Source: Tubiluchus corallicola
Taxonomy: Eukaryota; Priapulida; Priapulimorpha; Priapulimorphida; Tubiluchidae
Length of the DNA: 64,000 nt
NCBI GenBank assembly: GCA_030141605.1
Contig: JAQGDQ010000041.1
Location: 436,001-500,000 of the forward strand
Reading direction: 5' to 3'
The first letter of the stretch is position 1; every line of letters begins with the position of its first letter. The translations under genes and the position numbers were made by a program. Below the pieces are notes generated by a model, which saw nothing but the letters and a program-made list of their open reading frames with translations, did no database searches and was not told where the DNA came from. Positions 12,367 to 27,300 of the stretch are shown here, piece by piece.

Positions 12367-15300
12367 TTAATTAGCTTTTCTTTGTTTTGAAATATGAACT
12401 CGTGTTTTTTTGAAGAGACTGCGTTTTGTTTTATGCAGTTTTCCTGTGTTTTCTATTTCTAGATCTTTATGTCTGTGAGAGTGCTGACGCACAGATAGAG
12501 ACGGTACACTTTCTAAACTATCACTGTCGGTAAAATCAAAAACAGATTTGTTACTTGCAGATTTTTTTGGTGGCAAGTCTAAACGTTTCAGCTTAAGCTT
12601 TGTTAACGAATCTTTATTACTAGAAAGTTTTTTTGTATGATGAAAGAAATTGCTTGCACTAATCTTTGAAATTTTACCTGATGTTGGCACATTAAGAGAA
12701 ACAACTTCACCCGCAACTTCTATAGGAGAAATTTTTGTGGGCTTTTGTACAGGAGACACTGCACTTCGAAATCTGGAAGACGTATTGTCTTGGCGAGATT
12801 CTCGTTTTCTTTTTATTGGCGGCATGCAATCTAAGTTTCGTTCTCGACTTGAAGCTCTGGTCATTCTGGCAAACAAATTTTCAGGTCCTGCGTGCCGCTT
12901 GTTGACCTTTTGCTTAAAAATATTGACAGGCTTGTCTTTCTCCTTTTCTGTCCTGGACAATGGTGGAGAAAGGATTGGTTTATTCATGATGTTTCCTACA
13001 TGAACAGACTCTGATTTGGATCCTTTCGCCATTCTTATGAACAAGTTTTCAGATCTTTCCTGTTGCTTCTGACTGGATCTACCCCGTTGCTCATGACTGG
13101 ATTTATTGCACTGTTCTGGATGAAGTTCCTGGCCTGACTTGCTTATATTTGTAGAGACTTCACGAGAATTCTGTGACTTGAATCCTTTGTTGGATACGTT
13201 GGGGCTTGTTGAAAGCCTTACACTACCTTCACTACATTTATTAGACCTTACTAAAGGAATTGTCAAACTTTTCTTGCAAGAAATATTAGGACTCTTTGAC
13301 ATTGCCACCATACCCTTGCTAGAAGCATTGAGACTTGTTGATTTGCCCACTAAACCATTATGAGATACAGTGGAATTTGCTATTAAAATATTGCTAGATG
13401 AATTGGGACTTCTTGACCTTGTTATTATACTTTTACTAGACAAAGTTAGGCTTTCTGACGTTGTGACCAAGCTTTTCTTTCCTATATCAGTGCTTGACAA
13501 CTTTGTTGGCAGGCAATTATTAGTTTTGCTAGGACTTTGGGATCTTGTCAAGCGTTTTTTGAATACACTGAAGCTTACGGGGGTTGTGTTTGATTCTTTC
13601 TTCAAAATATTAGGGCTTACTGATCTTCTCTCCAAACCTTTCTTAGATAAATCCGGGCTAGTTGATCTTGTTTGCATCCTTGAAAAAAGATTACCTGAAA
13701 CTTTCTTCTTGTTTTTGCTGTTTGTCTGTGTCAATGACATTGTGTGAGTTTTCTGGGTTATTTTGGCTGACAAGGGAGAAAGATTTTTAGTTGATGGCTT
13801 AAAGTCATCATCGTGATCGCTACATTGCGGATTTACATTTAAAATTTGAGCGCAGGTAAAACCGCTAACTGAAGAAACAGGAACAGCTTTCTCAGTGACT
13901 GTCGCCGATTCATTAGAGGATACAATATTTTTAATATTACTCAAAGGTTGTATACAAGGAACATATTGGGATTCAGCTATAAGTTTCTTTGAAACGTCCT
14001 GATCTAGTTTCAAATCTTGATTTGTATGTACTCTTTCAACTACTAGTTTATCATTGTGCATGTTCCTACTGGCCTTGTTTGTTCCCACATCACTAACAGC
14101 AATAATATTATTAACTTTCAATGTTTCCTCAGAACTATCAATGAGATGTTCTCTTGACGACTTATCATCATCTTGTGACACTTCATTAGGTCTAAGTGAA
14201 GGTGAAACATCATGATGGCGTTCCACGGTTTGATGAAGTAACGATGATAAATTATATTTCTTATCCATGTCTTCATCATCAGAACTACATTCAGACATTG
14301 ATTCTGTTGAAGAGCCATCATTTTCATCATTCTTCAAAGTGTGTGACACAACCTTTTCTGAAGTCCCTGGTTTGTGTGCAGAAGATGTAACTAATACTTT
14401 TTGTCGTGCTAACCCTCGTCTAGTTTTCTTATCTTGACCTGAAGAAAAGAAGTTTTCATTCATTGGTCTACCACACTCCCTTAAAAGTCGTTGGAATGGC
14501 AGCTCATGTACAGCAGGCAGATCAGGTAATGTGTCTCCTTCATTGAAACTGGAGGTTGTGTTATTAGTAATGGAAGTGGACGTTGTGTTTTTGACAACAC
14601 AATCAATCTGCGACTTGGAATGTGCGAGTGTAAGTGGACCTGTGGGTTCACAAGCATAGTTGCCTTCGGATTTAGCCATAATTTCAGGTGACTGTGGCCT
14701 AAAACGTGGCAATGTATTTAAATCTTTAGGCTCGGAAACATGCTCTGGTGGCAATGACTTAGAACGTGCTAATGTCCTTGGATCTGTAGGTTTAGAGACA
14801 GAGTTTTCTCTAGATCTAATAATTTCTGACAAAAGCGGGACACTTTCGTTTTTTCCAACGGATGTTTCCAAATTAGGTTTTCGGACATTATTGATGACAC
14901 TTCTTTCATGATCTTCTTTCACTTCCTGGGAATCTTCTTCACTGGAGGTAAAATAATTTACTAATGAAAGCCCAGGAAACATGCCCTCTGGAGAATCCAT
15001 CAGCATGGTACTAACAAAGGAGCCGTATTCACAGGTATCTACAGGTTTCAAGGTTAAACCTTTGACAATCTTGTCAGAATTCTGCACAGAATGTAAATCT
15101 TCATCGTTTTCATTTAGCTGTAATTGACGTTCAGAAGAATCATTTACAGGTTGAAGACTACCATTATTATTCTCAGTTTTCAAAAGTTGACAAACATCAG
15201 ATTCTCGTTTACGTTTTCGTCTACGTCTAAGCTTTCTCTTTCTGCGACAAGTACTGCGATCACTGGGATCCACGTCAGGTTTTGTAGCATTGTTCTGTGT

Positions 15301-18300
15301 GGTTTCTGTTGTTTGTTGCTGCTGAATTGTTGATGAGCTGGTATTCACTCGAACTGAAGCCAAGATACTTCTTTCACGACTTCGTCCTTGTGACGGCGAA
15401 GAAGCACCTGTAACCAAAAGCACAGAAATAATATAAGCAAAGAAAAAGTAGCAATGGCAGTACATTGAATAGCTTTAAGTATGCTATCAAATCTTTGTAA
15501 AAGAGCAGGTCATTAATATTGTGACGTTTGAGGCCATTCGGCGACAAGGTGACCATAATACCTTTTGTCACTTTGTGCGTGCAGTCGAAGATGCCCAGGA
15601 GCCCAATTCGTTAGTCTATTTTTTAAAGTTCAGAAAAAGGTCATAGTAAGTGTAGCAAGACCAGAGCCAAACTGCCTTAACCTAACCTAACCAAACATAC
15701 TATAATAAGCCTAATGAATTAACAGGAGGCACTGCTATGACCTAATGAAGAACAAATAAAATAGTCCTAAACCCGTGCATTGTGCAAACAGAATAATGTT
15801 TAGCTAAGACAACAACCAACTAAGAGAAGCTGAAAACTACAAAACAGTCAGTATGTACTAGGTGTTACATAAATTCATGCCAAAGATTCTAGACAGATAT
15901 TTCAAAGTTCATGATTACATCAAAATAACAACAGAACAAAAATCGTAAATGGGTTCGCGGATGTTTTAAACACATAAATCCATTATGAGTTTCTTCAAAA
16001 GTGTTTATGTGAGCAACATGGTACACCTAGAAATGGCAGATTGAAGAAAAAAGCCCTAACAAAAATACAAAAAAAAATACAGCAGAATAAAGCTGGCAGC
16101 TCAGAATGGAAAATGTTTACTCATGGGGACTAAACCGTTAATTTTTAGACCTACTATACCCAATGGCAGAACACTGCACTTCCTTAGCATGTACATAGCC
16201 TTTTCCTCGACGATCATGTATATACTTTACATAGACATACTTAAGTCAAATAACCAAAGTTTCTATAATATAATCACAATACCTATTTTGTTGGGAGACT
16301 CTTTGCTGGCTCTTCTTGAATTGTCGGGCAAACCTCTCTTCCTCCACTTTTTACCATTATTATTGTCTTGGAGTAAACCAGCTACTTCTCTCAAAAGCCC
16401 CTTTTTAACTTTCCTCCTTTTTTCCTGCTGTTTAGATTTTTGCCTTGCTTCCTCTTCTTGCCATTTCTGCCTTTTTGCTGCAATGAGAAAAGCTCAAATT
16501 ATCTAATTGCAGAAAGAACAAGTAGCCTAATAAGGTCTTTCCATTTCAATCCAAGTAATACAAGTATTGTTAATGATAACCCTGTTTTGGTTTAAGAATT
16601 GCAAACCATCATCAGGTACAAAGTCAGATCAAAACGTAGTTAAAATTGTTGGAATTGCAATATCTTTTCCACATGAATGCTTGTGCTGCTGTTTATATAA
16701 GACTTTCCTTTAGGCAAACTGATACAAGGTATTCATCTAAGAAGAAGAGAGCACCAAACAAAGCTAAAGCATCAATGATACTGTAGGCCCCAGACTCTCA
16801 TGTTTGGCACCTATGAGGACCTTGATGTTTTGCACAAGAACTCTTTTGTCATAGGCAACAAATGTATTCAAAGAGAACTAATTTGTCTCCCTTACCAAGT
16901 TACCCCTTAGCAAAAATCTCAAGGCTATCCCAGATGGTTCAGGTATAAATGGCTTCAACTCAAAAAGTGAATGGCTGACGGATGATGGGCATTGCATGAC
17001 GGCATAAGGTCACAGACTGTCAGAGAACCTAAAGCTTGTGATGTAATGCCAAGCACACACAAAATTAAACAAAGGACAATGTGGCAACAAAAACTCGATA
17101 TACGAAATAAAATCACCATAAAAAATACAGACAGAGTGCGCTAAAAAATAATGCTTTTTCATTGATCGTACTCCATTAACGTGAGCAATTATTACTTCAT
17201 TAAGAATGAATGATGTTAAGCAAACACCATACCTTCATATTCTGCACTTGCAGTCTTTGCTTCTTCTTCTTCTGCCTTATGAAGATGATCAGCAAAAGCA
17301 CCCACGAAATCAAAGCGATTTAATTTGAATTCTGGAAATTCTGGCTTGTGTATCTTCACATGCTTTGTGGATGGTGGTGGAGCAGCATTACGATTACTAT
17401 CATCTTTATCATTTTTAGCCGTATCGTCATTGCTTTCAGCATAATACTTTTTGGATGCGGCAACATTAATCACAGTATCTGTGTTACCAGATATCTGCTG
17501 AGGTTTTTCCATCTGCAGCATGTCAGTATTTCCAACAGATGTTGCTCCACTTGCTGAAACTGTCTCTACTTGCTTGTTTGTAGAATCTAGTAACACTTCG
17601 TTACTAGCAGACTCTTCAGTCGAGCAACAAGCTGAATCCTTTAACAGTACTTTTGGTGACTGCACGGGAGTATCTTCAAAAAGTAATTCTATGCAGTGCC
17701 AAACATTTCTTTTCACTCCAGCAATTGATTCAACTGATTCTTCACTGGCACAGGCTTTCTTGGTCAAATCTTCATCAACCTCGGCAACCTTGGGATTCTC
17801 AGTAGTGTTTTCGATCTGTAGTTTCACCACTCCACCTGTACTGTCACCGAGTTTATCAACAATTTCAGAAATGCATTTTATTTGTTCAGGTGCAAAACTA
17901 TTTGAAGTAGAAGTATTTCTCTTGCATTCACTATCAAAAGCAATATCAGCAAATGTCTGTAGAAGTTCACAAGCTGAAACCTGTGTACCAGCAGGTTGTG
18001 ATGCAACTCTAGAATCTGCCTTACCACTAGTTGATGGCAGAATGTCGCTAGCTAGTGTTAGAGCATTAGCGGCTGACTGAACTTCTCCAGATGACAACCG
18101 AGCACTAGCAGATGAGTACACTTCATTATTTGATGTGCAAGTACTAACCGTTGTTTGCAGGTCTCCAGCTGATACCTGAACATTAGCAGATGACTGCATT
18201 TCAGTACCAGCAGATGAGTGAATTGCCATAGGTGATACCCAAGAATTAGCTGGTGAGTGCTGTAATTCGCCAAAAGGTATCTGAACAGTAGCCGCTGAGT

Positions 18301-21300
18301 GCAGTTCCTTAGCTGATACCTGAGCATTAGGTGATGACTGAATTTCTATAGCTGACACATCATTGTTGGCTGATAACTGCAATTCCTTGCTTATCTGACT
18401 CCTAACTAGTGACCGCTCATCTTTAACTGGTACCTGACTACTAGCTAATGACTGTAATTCTCTGACTGATGTCTGACTACTAGCTGATGACAGCAATTCC
18501 AAAGTTGGTACCTTGGTACTGGGCAATGACTGCAGTTCTTTTGCTGAAACTTGAGTGCAAGCTGAATGTGACACAATTATGGCATCTGCAGATTCTCTTA
18601 TGGCAAATTCAGCCATTGCTACAGATGGCAAATTATCGCATTTTGTTTGAGCCACATTGAGTCGCTGCCTTTTAGGTTTTCCTAAAGAAGCTTGTGTTCC
18701 GCGAGATTCTGTCAGCTTTCTTGGTGGCTTAAAGTTTATACCAGATTCTTTTTCTGTAAGCATTTTCGGTTTCATCTTGTTATTTGGTCCACCAGACAGT
18801 TTCTCATTTAAAAGTGCTTCTGTACTGATAATGTTTGACAATGCTTCTTCACAAGAATCATTAGCAAAATTTTTTTCACAGCTAACAATATCACCCACCA
18901 ACTGTTTGTTTTGATGAATGCTTGCCACTTTACCTTTGGCAGTACTGCTGAAACTATGCGTCTGTAATTCTTTTTTCGCAAATGCCGCTTTACTATCCAA
19001 AATATGCGTTGTCGTTTCCTTATCTGCATCTGTATTTGCAGATTCTCTGTTAATATATTCAAGATGATCAGTCAAGTTCCTCTGATTATTTTGACTATCA
19101 ATTTTCACATCAGCCAAGTTGTCAATGACAATTTTTTCTTGTAGATCATCCACTGCTGCTGAGAAAACTGAAGACGGTTTATAATCCACAGCTTCTCTTG
19201 CCAAACCTGCTTTACTGTTATTCGGCTCCAACACACAAGCTTCCAAAAGCACCTGCTTATCTGGTAACTGATTTAAGTTACCATTTTCCTTAACAACATT
19301 TCTGATCAGAGAATTCCTGCTTGCTTTTGCAAAGATTTCTTCAAAAGGATTTTTTGTTTCTAATGCTTCAGGACTGCTTTCAGCAAAAATATCAGAGATG
19401 GAATCACAAGAATCAGACTGCCAATATTGTACTGCTGTACCAACAGGATTTTCTTGTTGCTCAAGAGAATTGTTTACTGATGCCACAGAGTTATCATACA
19501 GCTTGTCATTAACCACATTTAACCCAGGAGATGAATACGTAACCCCATTAATTTCTTTACAAATGCAGTCATGTTTAGCTGCCTTTAAATTAGATACAGA
19601 ATCATTTAAAGTATGTTCCTTTGCTACAGCCAACTCATTAGATAAATTTCTGTCTGTTGAAACAATATATTCGAGCTTGTCTGGTAAGGGAATGGCCCGA
19701 GATGTAACACTATCAACTGACTCAGATACAACACTATGAATGTCTTTTGCAAATGCTAATTGGACACCAGCAGCTTCAGACTCATCTTTTTTCTTGCTGT
19801 TCTTTTCCAGTATATCCCTGGCAGCACTAGTTTGCTTTTCAGCAAATAACTCTTTCTCTATAATGCATTTATTTGGTACTACATCTTTAGTATTGCAGTT
19901 TGTTGTCAAATTACTACTGGAAGTTATTTTAGATAACCTTTCCTCTAGCTGCTCATGCTCAGAAGATTTACATGAGGATTTCCCAGCCTCTGTGAGCACT
20001 TCTTCAAAAGTTGCTGCAACAGTGTGAGTTGTTTGTTCCAGCATATATTGCACAGAATAAACTGGATGTTTTTCTGTTTTATCCCTGACACTCCTTACAT
20101 TTGTTACAGCTAATGATAGTAAAGATTCGCTATTTGGTGCAGCATTATCTGACGCAGATGTAGGAAATACTTGCGAAGTTGTTGTTGGAATTTGTGGTGG
20201 CAGATTTTGTCTCACAGCACATCTACTGCCATTAATGGGGTAACGAGACGCCACACTTGAGCGGTTTTCTGTAGGCTTGCTCAGCACAAATTGTTGAATC
20301 TGAGGTCGTAATGTAGGTATTTCTGAACTCTGAGTACTATTTGAAGTCTCTGACGAATATAATACAGGAGTAAAAATATATGGCTGAGGCAAAGCACGTG
20401 GCTGAGGAGGACATGTTGCGATAATGCGAGGCCGAGACATCATTGTTTCCAAACCTCGAAGCTGGAGAATAGATGTCGAAGTGCAAGGCTGAGGAGATAA
20501 TATCAGACGACATGGGTCTGCAGGTAAATGAGGTGGTAGGTGTTTAGGCAGTGATGAGCAAGGATCAAGTTTCTTAGTACTAGGACAAATATCTTCTACA
20601 AATGTAACTACTGGACCATCGTCTTCGTCACTATTACTGTTTGAAGAACCAGTTTCTTCACTAGTGTTGGTATTTGAAGGCGTCTGGTCTTCAAGGAGCA
20701 TTTTTTCAATTTGACAGGCACTGGTCAGAATCAAATTTTCTTTCAAACACCTAGGTGCAATTGTTTTTGCACTGCTTGCAGCATCGACATTTTCGTGAAG
20801 CACCACATTCTCTGCTGTGATGTCTTTTTCAATTCCACTATTAGCTTTTGGACTGAATTGTTTCTGTTCAACATTGCTCCCACGGAGTAACTCTTCAATC
20901 AGCAATTGGTCAAGATCATTTTCGTTGTTGGTCGACTTTGTTAACATGGCATCTTCTGCTTCCTCAGAAGATGTATTAGGCTTGCTTACAATCTTGGCTT
21001 TATCAGTGCATCTTGCACGCACAATCACAGATGACGCATTAGGCTGGATGGATTTAAGAAGTTCATTTTTACCCGTACTACGAAGCGAGGTTTGGCGAAC
21101 TGATTTAGTTAATTCATTCACTTCAGAATTATTATCCTTTCTAGACTTGCATTGTATGTTGCTAGAGTCCGTGATGTTATCAGGAAGTAACTGGTGATCA
21201 ACAGGTGTTGAAGATTTACATGTATTAGCAAAATCATGCTTCACTGAATTATTATTACAATTGTTCTCTTTTGCCAGTGTAACCGTTACAGGGACAGAAT

Positions 21301-24300
21301 CCAAACCCTGTTGAGATTTAGTGGAGGTATCCACATCGCAATTATCTGATTGATCTAAAATCTTATTAGAAGTCTTCTTCTTTGCTAGCCTTGACTTTGA
21401 ATTGCTAATATTATGAGAAGCTATAGTATGTTTCACAGTTTTATTTGATGTACCTGAACTGGTATTGCCACGACAGGTTAAATTCCTAGAAGTATCCTTC
21501 AATGATACTTTAGTGGATTTTGAATTCTCGATAGCACCAGGAATCATTTTGACAGATTTTACTTGGTTACCATTAGAATTGTTATCCTCAATACCATTTA
21601 AATCACTGGTGGGCTGAAATTCATATGACAGCTTAGGTTCAGCAAAACTGCTGAACTCATCATCTGATTCACCAGATATGTCGCTACTACTGCTCATTGC
21701 TTCAACCAGTCCCCATAGTACCAGTTCCCCATAATTGACCATGTCACCAGCAGCTATTGCGTCTGTCAGCTTCTTTTTACCATCTACCATTTTCACACTG
21801 CATGGCTTACAAAGTTTAATAGCTTGATTTTCTATTGAATGTTCAGGCATCTCATTAATATTACAATTTATATCATGTTCATCTCCAGTATCAGAATCCC
21901 CATTATTATCTTCTTCAGTTCCATTAATAGAATCCCTGCTTCTATCATTATCAGCAGAAATACTTTCGCTGTTGCCATCAAAATCATCATCATCATCATC
22001 AAGTTCACTAGAAATATCATAATCACTGCTAGCAACTTCATGTATATCGCCATCATAATCATTAGTGTTGGCGATAATGTACATAGAATTACATGGCTTT
22101 TCCACGGGATTCCCTATAAGTGACTTGCTGCTATTGCTTGATGTTGTCCGAATTACCATTTTAAGTCCATTCCTCTTCACTGCACCATCGAGCTGATCAT
22201 TACAGCTACGTGCAACTTTATCAATGGTATCTATAACTGTTTGGCTAACTGGTGCAACTGTTCCAGATTCCATTTCAGGACTCCCTGTGGTGCTGCTGAC
22301 CAAATGCTCATCAGAATCTAGATCATCAGAATGGGATTCTATGCAATATGGCAATGTATCCGTAGATGTATTTGGTGAGCAAGCTTCTCTCCTGCTTGTG
22401 GTTTCATCCACTCTATTGGTCTGAATCAATTTAGGTGAGCTTCTGCTGTTTGAATTTATGCAAGCCTTGTCATGTTGCAGTAACACCTCTGGATCTTTTG
22501 TGGTAAACTGAAAACTACAAGCCTTGCACTGAAACAGTAATAAAGACTTACGTGGCGCTTTCATCACACTGCAAGAATAAGAATGAACAGCTTTTCTGGC
22601 TTTTAAACGAAATAGCATTAGAGGATATTCCACCAGGCACTCAGTGCATACTAAATTCTTTGTTTTCAAATCCAGCAATTGACATGGTATTGCATTTTCT
22701 TTAGAAGTTTCAAGGGGTGCCACAGTCTTCTTTGCTTTTTGCTTTGGAGCTGCCTTTTCAGCAGCTGCAGGTTTTAAAATGTGCTCAGCCTCAAAATCAG
22801 TGTTTTTTGCTCCATTTTGTTTAATTTTCAATATTATTTTTCCACCTGTTGTATCAGTTGTAGATGACATTTCCCTCACTGTTTCTCCTGACTTGTCAGC
22901 CTGCTGTGCCACATCAAATTCCTCATCATTGGTTTTAATAGTATCTCCTTGACCAGGCTGAGTAGAGAGTATATCTGAAACAACATTATTCACTATGCCT
23001 TGGATGTAACTTTGAGCATCAGAGATAGTATTCAACACTTTAGCAGTAGAATGTGCTGGTTCTGTAGCACTTTGGAAAGTAATTGCTTCTTGACACTTGC
23101 TTACACTCAAGTCTAAAGGCACCATATCAGGTGATGCCAACTTTCTAACATTTGACTGATCTGCAATCTGTGCTGCTGAATCCACTGGAGTAGTCACATG
23201 TGAACTTAAAGTCACTGTTGCTGGGACGGCAACTGCTCCAGAGGCATCATACAAAGGAGGTGGCCTAGGTGATTGCCGAAGAACAGCCTTTTTAGAATGT
23301 ACCAAAAGAGGTGGTGGTGGAGGAGGAAGAGAAGTTTTTTGCTGTAACATTTGTTGCAATACCGTATGCTGTTGTTGTGTAGCCTGTATACTAAGAATTG
23401 GCTGATTACGTGTCAAACTCTGGTTGCTAGTACTAACATTATTCAGTGACGATATTTGATGTTGTTGAACTGTGTGAGTTTTAGGTACATGTTGATTAGA
23501 TAGGAGGTTTTTGTTGTTAGAACTCCCTTGTTGGTAATGGAATTCTCGATGCTTTAATACCTTCTGTATATTGTCACCGGTCAGGTTTTGACCAGGACGA
23601 ACAACTGGTATATTAACTTCTTGATGCATTGGCAACCTAGACCTAGGCGCACTACCACGAAGCAACTGATTTTGGCATACATTAGACTGTGGCCTAAGTG
23701 CACTTTCCAAGGTACTTTGTAAAGGAACAACACTTGAAACATCCAATGAGGTGACAGGAAGATGTTGTGCTTGCTCACTGATCAACTGTCTAACCTGATG
23801 TCGAGACTGCTGCTTTGGAGCGTAAGAAGAGAGTTCCTTTTGAGGAGAATGATAGCTGGGAGCAACATATGGCGGAATTAAGGGTCTTGGTCGGTACCCT
23901 TGAGCAGGCACTGCATCTAAAAATGGATTTACTACCTCAGCATTTCTCTGATTTGAAAAATTCAAGTATTGCTGTTGTTGATATTGGTCATATTGTAACT
24001 GATTACGTGGATTGTACAAACCAGCACTTGGATGTCTAGGGATTCGCACAGGTGGCATTGCTTGAGTGAAAGCAATAGGAGGGCGAATCTCAGTAGACAC
24101 ATTTGTGCCTAATAAAGGATTGTAGTGAGAAGACGAATAACTTTCAGAAAACATTCTTTGACTTGTTGAAAGATACGGTGGAGGAGGAGCGCGAGAACCC
24201 ATTTTCACCTGAGCAGCTGGCACATTTGCCTGAGCACTTGGTAGGAAGCTATTCCTTATTTGAGAATACTGTGGCAGTTTTTGCTGCTGAGTACTTTGTT

Positions 24301-27300
24301 GAAACTGGGATGAAGAAAAACCAGTACTCCTATTAAGTACTTCACCTCTTTTAGCATTTTGAATTGTCTGTTGCTGATTTCGCATCATTAATATCAGAGA
24401 AGGGTCTGGAATACGCAATTCAACGTCACCATTCAGAGAAGCAGCCAGTCTCTGCTGATGCTGCAATACTTGACCTCTCTGGACATCCAAAATCCGTTGC
24501 CTTCTTGCCAATTCTTGTTCTTGAGAAATATAATGACAATGCTGTTGTTGCAAAATTTCTTCTAGCTGAGCTGTGGTATGTTTAGTAAATGGACGCTGCT
24601 GTGGCACTGACACAGTGGGGCCTACTATACCATGTAAATGTGGCGCAACCAAAGGTGTAGAATATGGAATGCCTGTTGCTCCATGGCTATTAGATGTGGC
24701 ATACAAGGAACTAGAAGAAGATGCCGTCGCTAACTGCACTAGAGAGTTCATCTGTTTAACTGTGGTGAGGTAAGAAACATGCGAAGATGGTGTAAGCAAT
24801 GCCTTAGAAAGTAAAACACTTGTGTCCCCAATGAAAGAGGTGGTACTTTCAGGTAAATGGTGTAGCCTCTGAGTCTGACCACTTGTGCTCAGCACTGGAT
24901 TCATAATGCTTGGCGTATTTGTTGTGCCAACAACAATGTTGTTGCTTACAACTGTTGAAGCAATTTCACGATCTTGTTCAAAGCTATGTCTGGCAGAATG
25001 CTTCCCCATTCCACATCTAGCAAATCTGTTTCTGTCTTCTGAATGGATTGTAACTGGAGAACTAGAAGATTCATAGTCTAGACTATTCTGAAGGTTTTGA
25101 GCTAGTTGGTCAGCTATGGCTAATAAGCCTTTCTTTCCTTTTTTCTGCTTCTTGTGCATTTCAACTTGTTCCTAAAAAATAAATCAAGCTGTAGGAACAG
25201 GTCATTAGTGAACAACTGGTAATACTAATAAACTATAAAAGATGCAAACAAACATTGTAAACTAATCGTTTTACATAAACATGCTAACTGATCAGATTTG
25301 CTATTGTGGAAATTAACTGTGTAATTAAATGTGGAAAACAAGTACTGTATAGAACAAAATTAACTTTGTCATCCCCAAGCAGGCATGTCAAGATGAATGA
25401 AATTAAGCATATAAGTTTAGATATAAACCTTTTCTACTAGATTTTGAAAATGACTTTAGTTAAATTTAAAATTTCGTGGGAAGTTTTTGCAACTTTTTTT
25501 TATCGGCTACGTGTAATTAGAGTATTTGCATAATGCGAGAACAATTTAATAATGTCAGTTCCTGTAGCCAGTGAAACTTTGGCTTGAGTAATCACCAAGA
25601 GTCACAACTAAAATTAATAGATCATGTTACACATTATTTCCAATTATAAAGGCATATTAAATAGAGAAAATATCAAAATATAGGTCATTTATCATTTTTA
25701 GCCTGCCTGCCATAAACTTCGGCATCTACATAAAGACTTTAGACCTGCAATTACTGTATGGTAATTATTTTACATTTAGTTAAGCATATTAAACTTAACT
25801 AATATATTACTCTGTACGGTAAACTTGCAGAGTACTGGCAGATCTACTGTGGTTTTATAGCGTAATATTAAGCAACTTTTGGTAAAATGTTGAATTTCGT
25901 GAAAAATGTTTGCCAATCGATAAACAAAGACTGGAACTGATGCGAAATTAGCAACGGCATCGTGTGAAACTAAAATGTACAACTCTGACTGTTCACTGTA
26001 TCTTTTCTTTCGAGACTATTTTCAACTGTATGTGAAGTAATAACTCTTCATTTATGAAAAGGTGAAAATTTACTTTTGATAATTTTCATATAACTTATAG
26101 ACTTGAATGTGCCACTAATAAGTTAAGCTTGGTTTATGCTACAGTTTGATGTGACTTATTACTGCTCCTTTGCTCCTGTTTTATGACTTCTGGTATGTAA
26201 AAATTATTATCATCAATTTTTTTTTAAATGTTTGTATAACTACATCTTGATATATGTAAAAAACATGTAAAATATTTCCATATTTCTTGAAAAATTCCCG
26301 ATGTACCAAAAAATCACTGTTTACTAATGGCATTTGACAACAAAATTAACAAGGCTGCAAAAGGCCAGATATGTTAACAGAATTTCGTGATCCAAGTTAT
26401 ATCAGCCTACTCCTTACATAACCAATGTAAACATGGCGAAACCAGGACATTTAGCATGCCAGATTTTATTGCATTTCTCTGCTTTTCAAGCTGTGACAAA
26501 TGTACAGACAAAGATTGTAAAAAGAAACTCATTACAAGCTAATTGGAGAAGTACATGAAGATAATGAACAAGAATACAATAAAATGAAATCCCAGTAAAA
26601 AGTGTAGCAAATGCTTTCCGATATAATTATAAGATACTGAAATACAAATGAGTCATATAGCAGTTTGGCAGTTTTCATTTTGATTCAGAGTTAAAACAGA
26701 TGTGCTGACATTTGAACAAGCAAGTCGCCCTAAGTAAGTTTATAATACATTAATTAAGTGTTAATAAATTAAGTGCATTATAGAAAAAATTTCTTGCACT
26801 TTTTAGATGCCCTTTTCAGACAATAAAATTCATTAAAACACAAGATTAAAAGGAAATCTATGAAAGACAAAAATGGTAAATGAAAAACTATAAACTTACT
26901 AGAACATAACTACGTTCTGTGGATGATTGTTTACTGGTCTGAGAATTCAGCACAGCCAGTACTTCCCTATCAGTTAAAAACTCAACTTCACAGCACTCTG
27001 AGTCATCATCATCATCCATTTCTTTTTGACGGGGTTCTTGACTGTCTTCAACAGCAGCTTTGTAAACCTAAGTGAAACAGTTTATAGTTTACGAAAGTTG
27101 GCTCTTCACTTCCCTTCAAATGACTGACCATGCTATTTTACGCTTGTCTACAGAGCCAAGATGACAGGCAACAAATCACTTTTTTCTATGATTCGTCATG
27201 GGTATTTATACAGCACAAAAATGTATACAAGCCAGGTGCACAGAGTGCAACCTCAATTCGAACCCACAGATGTTGATGGTGCTGGAGCATTGTTTTATAT

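Noticed and set aside
12650-13747. Open + strand frames antisense to the giant gene's last exon, and similar ones in 17-32 kb
   Set aside because: They mirror the low-complexity coding of the - strand exons; composition of the repeats alone keeps the antisense frames open.
27228-27300. tRNA T-arm-like block GTGGGTTCGAATTGAG on the - strand
   Set aside because: Only the B-box resembles a tRNA; no A-box or paired stems at the right distance, so not called.
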